Shown one piece after another: positions 5,776 through 9,653 of a stretch of DNA of 9,653 nt. Where the stretch lies: contig JAISCO010000102.1 of the NCBI GenBank assembly GCA_031265535.1, positions 1 to 9,653 of the forward strand, given 5' to 3'. A program made the position numbers and the translations under genes. Origin of the DNA: Spirochaetaceae bacterium. GTDB taxonomy: Bacteria > Spirochaetota > Spirochaetia > Treponematales > Breznakiellaceae. Position 1 is the first letter of the stretch. The number at the start of each line of letters is the position of its first letter. The notes beneath the pieces are model-generated. The model worked only from the letters and a program-made list of their open reading frames with translations. It searched no databases and was not told where the DNA came from.

Positions 5776-7125
5776 CTATCTGGCCATGCTCACAAATTCG
5801 GTATATTTGGGACGGAAGCCCAGGTTTACTGTACCTACGGGGCCGTTGCGCTGTTTTGCGATGATTAGCTCTGTTTCAATAACATCGGGCGAAGATTCAC
5901 CGGGTTTTGCCTCTTGCTTACGTTCACGGTGCAAGAACATCACCATATCGGCATCCTGCTCAACGGCGCCGGAATCACGCAGCGAGGCGAGGTTCGGGCG
6001 GGCGCCTTCAGCCGGGCGGCCTATCTGCGAAAGGGCGACTATGGGTATATCGAGTTCACGCGCCAGCCCTTTCAATGAGCGCGAAATCTCGGCTACCTGT
6101 TCAAAGCGCGGTACATTCGTATCGTCCGTGCTGATCAGGCCAAGATAGTCTATGAAAATTATTTCAACCTGTTTCATGGAACGAAGCCGGCGCGCCTGTG
6201 TCCTCAGATCAAGCAGTTTCATATTCGGCATGTCAACCGTGTACAGCGGCGCGTCATATATCCGCCCCGCGGCTTCCAAAATTTTTTCAAAATCAGCCGA
6301 CTTAACAAAACCTGTCTTGAGCGAGTTGGAATCTATGTGCGCCTCGGAAGAGATTAGCCGCGTAGCAAGCGCGACATCCGTCATTTCAAGTGTAAAAAAC
6401 GCGGCGGGACGCCTGTCGGTTACAGCAATATTGGCGGCCATGTTCAAAGCGAAGGCCGTTTTTCCAATGGAAGGACGCGCTCCTATCACTATCATCTCCG
6501 CGTTTTGGAAACCTGAAGTCATTCTGTCGAGCTCTTCAAAGCCGGAAGCTACGCCGGTAAACGCGTCTTTAGAATGATAAAGTTTTTCGATGCGGTCTAT
6601 GGCTTCGGGAACTGTTTCATGCACGCTTCGGAAGGTCAAAGTACGCTTGCGGTCTGTTAAATCAAAGATAAGCTGCTGCGCCTTCTCCAAAAGAAGACCG
6701 GAGTCTTCAGAAATATCATAAGAATAAGAGCTGATTTTTGCGGCGGCTTGTATTAGCGCACGGCGCAAAGCGCAGTCCTGCACAATTTGAGCGTAATACT
6801 CTATGTTGGCGCTGGTCGGCACAACATTGGTTAAAGACGCTATGTAGGCTTCGCCGCCGGCGGCGTCAATGTCGCCGGTTTGCTGCAAAGTGTCACAAAC
6901 TGTGATTATGTCCGCCTTTTTGCCGCCGTCATCGTACAAGGCGCGGATGGCCTTGTAGATACGGCTGTTGGCGGTAGAATAAAAATCCTCCGGGCGCAGA
7001 TACTGCTGCGCGGCAGGCACCGCTTCCGCGTCCAGCAGCATAGCGCCCAACGCCGCGCGCTCGGCGTCATCGTTATGGGGCGGTATCTTGTCTTTCAGCG
7101 TGGGCGCGGCGGCGCTTCTTGGCAT
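5776..7125 (-). CDS. dnaB: Replicative DNA helicase DnaB
   Basis: The 449 residues have the DnaB layout. An N-terminal helical domain (about 12-115) contains HNDDAERAALGAML and the PEDFYS segment. After a linker comes the RecA-like ATPase domain (about 175-449), with Walker A GARPSIGKT (215-223), FTLEM (244-248), Walker B IIFIDYLGL (322-330), the ALSQIGRP segment (364-371) and LRDSGAVEQDAD (382-393). The C-terminal arginine-finger region is AKQRNGPVG (423-431). No intein interrupts it. The hexameric helicase unwinds DNA ahead of the fork. It starts 9 nt after rplI without a strong Shine-Dalgarno sequence, which suggests coupling. It is the last gene of the operon, and the origin candidate follows directly. 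Composition is near 50% GC, unlike dnaA-dnaN-recF. Confidence 0.97.
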   Translation of the reverse strand: MPRSAAAPTLKDKIPPHNDDAERAALGAMLLDAEAVPAAQQYLRPEDFYSTANSRIYKAIRALYDDGGKKADIITVCDTLQQTGDIDAAGGEAYIASLTNVVPTSANIEYYAQIVQDCALRRALIQAAAKISSYSYDISEDSGLLLEKAQQLIFDLTDRKRTLTFRSVHETVPEAIDRIEKLYHSKDAFTGVASGFEELDRMTSGFQNAEMIVIGARPSIGKTAFALNMAANIAVTDRRPAAFFTLEMTDVALATRLISSEAHIDSNSLKTGFVKSADFEKILEAAGRIYDAPLYTVDMPNMKLLDLRTQARRLRSMKQVEIIFIDYLGLISTDDTNVPRFEQVAEISRSLKGLARELDIPIVALSQIGRPAEGARPNLASLRDSGAVEQDADMVMFLHRERKQEAKPGESSPDVIETELIIAKQRNGPVGTVNLGFRPKYTEFVSMAR

Positions 7126-7134
7126 ACGGCGCGT

Positions 7135-7821
7135 CTACTCCGCCGCAGCGCTTGCCTCGGTCTCAACCGGTGTGACGGCAGCTACAGGCGGCGTTTCGAT
7201 TTCAGCAACAGGGCCTGCGTTGGCGTCGTGATCTAAAGCCGGTGTGTCGGCAGCGGCGGGCGCTGTTTCAGGGCTGCTGTTTTCCACAGGCACGGCGTTA
7301 TCATGCCGTGCTTCGTTGTAACGTTTACGCCGGTCCTTGGAGTGGGTATCCTTTGCGGCAGGTTTTACTTCTTGCGCGGCTATGCTGATAAACATCTCGG
7401 CGGCGGCGTTTCCATACAGTTTAACGGTAAACTTGTACTTGCCGACACTTTTAATGGTATTTCCGGGTATATCAATACGTTTACGCTCAATCTGAAAACC
7501 GGCTTTAGCGAGTTCTTCCATGATTGAATGGCTTGTAACCGCGCCATAGAGCTTTCCGTTAGCGCCGGCGGGCATTGTTATAGACAATTCCAGCGTTTCC
7601 AGCCGTTCTTTAACACTCGCGGCATCTTCCCGTTTTAGCTTCTTGCGCTCCGCGATCTCTTCCTTCCGCTCCTCAAACAGTTTTAATGTTCTTGTCGTAT
7701 ACGGCAGGGCGATTCCGCGTGGAAATAAAAAGTTTCTGGCATAACCTTTAGCGACTTCTCTTATGTCGCCTTCTTCGCCAAGTGTGGAAATATCTTTGTT
7801 CAAAATAACTTTCATGTTCAT
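7135..7821 (-). CDS. rplI: Large-subunit ribosomal protein bL9 with a long C-terminal tail
   Basis: Residues 1-150 are bL9. The N-terminal signature runs from G15 to G36 (GEEGD...VAKGYARNFLFPRG), followed by the long charged helix (about 45-75) and the C-terminal domain (LYGAVTSHSI...IDIPGNTIKSVGKY). Beyond about residue 150 is an unusual 75-residue tail: first basic (KDRRKRYNEARHD), then rich in Ala, Pro, Val, Thr and Glu, probably disordered. Typical bL9 is about 150 residues, so half a protein length has been added. AGGAG (7832-7828) is 6 nt before the ATG at 7821, so MNMKV is preferred over the internal MKV start 6 nt later. bL9 binds the L1-stalk side of 23S rRNA and influences frame maintenance. 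Confidence 0.95.
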   Translation of the reverse strand: MNMKVILNKDISTLGEEGDIREVAKGYARNFLFPRGIALPYTTRTLKLFEERKEEIAERKKLKREDAASVKERLETLELSITMPAGANGKLYGAVTSHSIMEELAKAGFQIERKRIDIPGNTIKSVGKYKFTVKLYGNAAAEMFISIAAQEVKPAAKDTHSKDRRKRYNEARHDNAVPVENSSPETAPAAADTPALDHDANAGPVAEIETPPVAAVTPVETEASAAAE

Positions 7822-7851
7822 ATTGGACTCCTACTGTGGTTCAAACGGACG

Positions 7852-8172
7852 CTAATTTGAGACAAACGGCAGCAACGCTATGACGCGCGCCCGCTTAATC
7901 GCTTCCGCTAAGGCCCGCTGGTGCTTTGCGCAGGTTCCCGTGATACGGCGCGGCAATATCTTGCCCCGTTCCGTGATAAACCGGCGCAGCGTGTCCGTAT
8001 CTTTGTAATCAATTTTAAGTTTTTGTGTACAAAATTTGCAGACTTTTTTCTTAAAAAAAACTTTCCCGCCGCGTCCTCTGACGCGGTCATCGCCGTCCCG
8101 CCCTTCGGAATCCTGTCCGCGGTCTGTCCGTGAATGGCGGTCGCCGTCTCTGTTGTATCTATTTTCTGCCAT
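7852..8172 (-). CDS. rpsR: Small-subunit ribosomal protein bS18, zinc-ligand type, with an N-terminal extension
   Basis: The bS18 core is at residues 38-106 (FFKKKVCKFC, IDYKDTDTLRRFI, GKILPRRITGTCAKHQRALAEAIKRAR). Residues 1-36 are an extra Arg/Asp/Gly-rich stretch, probably disordered. Four likely metal ligands remain: C45, C48, C81 and H84, which marks the zinc-binding form rather than the Cys-less form. bS18 pairs with bS6 on the platform of the 30S subunit. AAGGA lies 7 nt upstream of the start codon. The gene sits between ssb (28-nt gap) and rplI (30-nt gap), the normal bacterial order. Confidence 0.96.
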   Translation of the reverse strand: MAENRYNRDGDRHSRTDRGQDSEGRDGDDRVRGRGGKVFFKKKVCKFCTQKLKIDYKDTDTLRRFITERGKILPRRITGTCAKHQRALAEAIKRARVIALLPFVSN

Positions 8173-8200
8173 TTATTGTTCCTTATCCTTATTGTAAGTA

Positions 8201-8731
8201 TTAAAATGGAATATCATCTGTAAATTGATGATCGGAGGGTATATTTCTTGCCCCTCTGTCCATATCGCCGGCTTCACCGTATGAGTGAATATTGCCCGCG
8301 CCTTGCGAATAAGCGCCGCCCTGCGCTCCTGAATAGCCTCCCGCAGACGCGCCCGAGTACCCGCCTGTAGATGCGCCCGAATAAGCGCCGGCTCCTCCTT
8401 GACCCGGTCCGCCGCCCAAAAGCTGCACGTTTATCGCCGAAATCACCACTTTTGAACGGTTTTGCCCATCTTGCTGCCATCTATCTTGTCTGAGCTCGCC
8501 GTCAACACCGATTTGTTTGCCTTTAACCAGGTACCGGTTTAACGAATCCGCCTGCTTTCCCCAAAGAACAACGTCAAAATAGTGCGCTTCGTCTTCCCAC
8601 GAATCACCGTTTTTACGCCGCCGGTTTACCGCAATCGAAAAATTGCACACGGCTTGTCCGCTTGGCAGCACTTTATACTCGGCGTCCCGCGTCAATCTAC
8701 CTATAAGAGACACATGGTTTAAATCCATCAT
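8201..8731 (-). CDS. ssb: Single-stranded DNA-binding protein SSB
   Basis: Residues 1-105 form the OB-fold: LNHVSLIGRLTRDAEYK, FSIAVNRRR, HYFDVVLWGKQAD, LVKGKQIGVDGEL, SAINVQLL. A Gly/Ser/Tyr/Ala-rich linker (about 106-165) contains repeats of GGYSGAS type at 114-141. The protein ends in the acidic tip TDDIPF, the docking site for RecO, polymerase chi, PriA and other partners. At 176 residues it is normal size. AGGAG (8741-8737) overlaps the rpsF stop codon and is 5 nt from the first of two adjacent ATGs, so the exact start (MMDL or MDL) is uncertain by one residue. It is coupled to rpsF, as in most bacteria. Confidence 0.97.
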   Translation of the reverse strand: MMDLNHVSLIGRLTRDAEYKVLPSGQAVCNFSIAVNRRRKNGDSWEDEAHYFDVVLWGKQADSLNRYLVKGKQIGVDGELRQDRWQQDGQNRSKVVISAINVQLLGGGPGQGGAGAYSGASTGGYSGASAGGYSGAQGGAYSQGAGNIHSYGEAGDMDRGARNIPSDHQFTDDIPF

Positions 8732-8739
8732 AAATGCTC

Positions 8740-9021
8740 CTATTTGTCTATTTTAACAAAAAAATGCCTGACTAGGTTGCTGTTCAACTTAAAGACGCGG
8801 TTAAGATTAGTAATGGTTTCGGAGTGGAGTTTTAAGTTAAACAAAACATAGCGTCCCCGCGACATTTTATTAATTTGATAGGCGAAATCACGCTCGCCGA
8901 TTTCAGTGACTGTTTCGATCTCGGCGTCGCCGGCTGCAAGATCAGCGAGTACTCGCTCCCGGCCTTCCTTGTACCGGTCTTCTTCCATTGGAAAAATGAC
9001 CATCAACTCATACTTTCTCAT
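8740..9021 (-). CDS. rpsF: Small-subunit ribosomal protein bS6
   Basis: The 93 residues are one complete bS6 fold: MRKYELMVIFP at the start, a helix, GERDFAYQINKMSRGRYVLFNL (the central strand region) and LNSNLVRHFFVKID at the end. bS6 forms a heterodimer with bS18, encoded two genes downstream. AAGGAGG (9032-9026), close to a perfect Shine-Dalgarno sequence, stands 4 nt before the ATG. As first gene of the operon it probably carries the main promoter and any bS6-bS18 feedback site in its leader, where a hairpin is visible at 9046-9071. No acidic or Glu-rich C-terminal tail is present. Confidence 0.96.
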   Translation of the reverse strand: MRKYELMVIFPMEEDRYKEGRERVLADLAAGDAEIETVTEIGERDFAYQINKMSRGRYVLFNLKLHSETITNLNRVFKLNSNLVRHFFVKIDK

Positions 9022-9045
9022 GTGTCCTCCTTGTGGACTAAGATG

Positions 9046-9071
9046 ATCCGCCGACTTTTCAAATCGCGGAT
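9046..9071 (-). promoter_or_regulatory. Leader hairpin upstream of rpsF, possible bS6-bS18 feedback site
   Basis: In the RNA sense ATCCGC (9071-9066) pairs with GCGGAT (9051-9046), with two further inner pairs and one unpaired G. It ends 13 nt before the Shine-Dalgarno sequence. Many bacteria have an rpsF leader structure bound by bS6-bS18 with a conserved CCG. A CCG is present here, but inside the stem, so the match is only suggestive. Confidence 0.3.
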
Positions 9072-9079
9072 AAGGGGAT

Positions 9080-9114
9080 TTTATACACTACCTTTTTTAT
9101 TCCCTCCTAGTCAA
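9080..9114 (-). promoter_or_regulatory. Weak promoter candidate region for the rpsF operon
   Basis: TATAAA (9085-9080) and TTGACT (9114-9109) are present on the minus strand, but 23 nt apart, too far for a standard sigma-70 promoter. TATAAA could be a -10 box with a poor -35, or the true promoter may lie further upstream in the hairpin-rich region. Confidence 0.25.
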
Positions 9115-9497
9115 TACCAAGCCGGCGAGCCTGCCAGCGGGTTCTCAATGCGCTCCGCGCTAGCAACTTGCCGCCAACGCTTGCCTTGTTTGCGCCGTTG
9201 GCGGGCGGAGAGGCTTTTGGTTCGATAGCGGCCTTCGAGGTTTTGCTTCCACAATGATAATTTGCGGACCATTTTCCGATTCAGGAGGGGGGCGCTGTTT
9301 CCATACATTATTCGCAGATGATAGTTTCTTGCCGCGCCCCCCTGTCTACAAAGCCTACGGCTTTTCCGTCACCCCCCGGCATAGAGTTTCGCTCAAGCTT
9401 AATGGAAGCGTTGAGCCAAACTCCCAGTCTAAACGTAAAACCACATAGCGGTTTTGCGAAGCAAAAACCTTTGGAATGCGGCCTTTAAGCGGTATGT

Positions 9498-9555
9498 GAG
9501 CTTGTTCCAAAACTAATCGACTATGCGCTAAAGCGCATGGTTTTGGAACAAGCTC
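9498..9555. repeat. 16-bp perfect stem-loop with nested hairpin
   Basis: GAGCTTGTTCCAAAAC (9498-9513) is the exact inverse of 9540-9555. Inside, ATGCGCT (9523-9529) pairs with AGCGCAT (9532-9538). This is the strongest hairpin in the window. Its arm shares TGTTCCAAAACT with the hairpin at 9617-9646. Confidence 0.8.
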
Positions 9556-9557
9556 TT

Positions 9558-9601
9558 GGAAAAAGCGGTCTAATCGGACTAAAGTCCGGCCCGCTTTTTC
9601 C
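9558..9601. repeat. 11-bp perfect stem-loop with nested hairpin
   Basis: GGAAAAAGCGG (9558-9568) pairs with CCGCTTTTTCC (9591-9601), and CGGACT (9575-9580) with AGTCCG (9583-9588) inside. It begins 2 nt after the previous hairpin ends and has the same two-level design. The 3' arm carries T5, so an intrinsic terminator on the plus strand is possible. Confidence 0.7.
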
Positions 9602-9616
9602 ATTAAATCTAAGGTT

Positions 9617-9646
9617 GCTGTTCCAAAACTGAAGTTTTGAAACAGC
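9617..9646. repeat. 13-bp stem-loop with one mismatch, third in the array
   Basis: GCTGTTCCAAAAC (9617-9629) pairs with 9634-9646, with one C-A mismatch and a TGAA loop. It repeats the 12-mer TGTTCCAAAACT (9619-9630) found at 9503-9514. It ends 7 nt before the window edge, so the array may continue. Confidence 0.65.
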
Positions 9647-9653
9647 CTCAATT

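Larger units (their letters stand above)
9115..9653. other. Gene-free, hairpin-rich region upstream of the rpsF operon
   Basis: I find no convincing protein or known RNA gene in this 539-bp stretch. Open frames across it follow the palindromes. It holds a 9-bp stem (9171-9179 with 9196-9204), a G6/C6 inverted repeat (9286-9295 with 9334-9343), a 6-bp AAAGCC hairpin (9350-9364), a GGTTTTGC hairpin with the very stable GCGAAGC turn (9450-9469), and the three phased hairpins listed separately. Possibilities are a structured non-coding RNA or long leader, a MITE-like repeat, or a block to readthrough from the gene beyond the window. Confidence 0.5.

Noticed and set aside
9080..9114. TTGACT plus TATAAA as a full rpsF promoter
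   Set aside because: The spacing is 23 nt, outside the 16-19 nt range, so it is kept only as a weak candidate region.
9355..9651. 98-codon minus-strand open frame
   Set aside because: It runs through the hairpin arms, has no ribosome binding site and resembles no protein I know. The frame is open because of the palindromes.
9498..9653. CRISPR-like array, because of repeats at regular spacing
   Set aside because: Repeat units are palindromes with different arms, only a 12-mer is shared between two of them, there are no unique spacers between identical repeats, and no cas gene is present.
1..9653. tRNA, rRNA or tmRNA genes
   Set aside because: I saw no cloverleaf with T-loop signature and no conserved rRNA or tmRNA segments in the gaps on either strand.

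Overview
This window is a bacterial chromosome segment built around the replication initiation genes. The set dnaA-dnaN-recF-DUF721(DciA-like), next to rpsF-ssb-rpsR-rplI-dnaB, together with the style of the proteins, suggests a spirochaete, most likely Treponema-like. That assignment rests on gene order and my memory of the families, not on a database search. Every core gene lies on the minus strand, so transcription runs from high to low coordinates.

Layout from right to left along transcription. (a) 9033-9653 has no convincing gene. It holds a dense set of inverted repeats, including three hairpins whose apices are about 50 bp apart. (b) 9021-5776 is a compact five-gene operon: rpsF (bS6), ssb, rpsR (bS18), rplI (bL9) and dnaB (replicative helicase), with gaps of 8 to 30 nt. 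A leader hairpin precedes rpsF. (c) 5299-5775 is a 477-bp gap and the best origin (oriC) candidate. It has two perfect and one near-perfect DnaA box, four tandem 7-bp AT-rich units, a GC-rich inverted repeat and an 8-bp-armed palindrome. (d) 5298-1481 carries dnaA, an AT-rich 192-bp gap, dnaN, recF, and a DUF721/DciA-like gene that overlaps recF and ends at 1021. (e) 1-1020 is an accessory patch. It contains a hairpin, a plus-strand C-terminal remnant of a glycine-rich protein, an IS200-type element whose transposase is cut by one in-frame stop codon, and at the left edge the first codons of another minus-strand gene (possibly a tyrosine recombinase) with a good promoter.

The genes form a coherent working set. 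DnaA opens the origin, the DciA-like protein is the probable partner or loader of DnaB, SSB covers single strands, the DnaN clamp gives polymerase processivity, and RecF acts in gap repair. bS6, bS18 and bL9 are ribosomal proteins commonly co-transcribed with ssb and dnaB. Base composition changes sharply at the origin gap: dnaN, recF and dnaA are AT-rich, while the rpsF-dnaB operon is near 50% GC.

I see no wholly new enzyme system here. The parts that known genes do not explain are the phased hairpin array at the right end, the repeat architecture around the origin, and the decayed mobile patch that ends the dnaA cluster.
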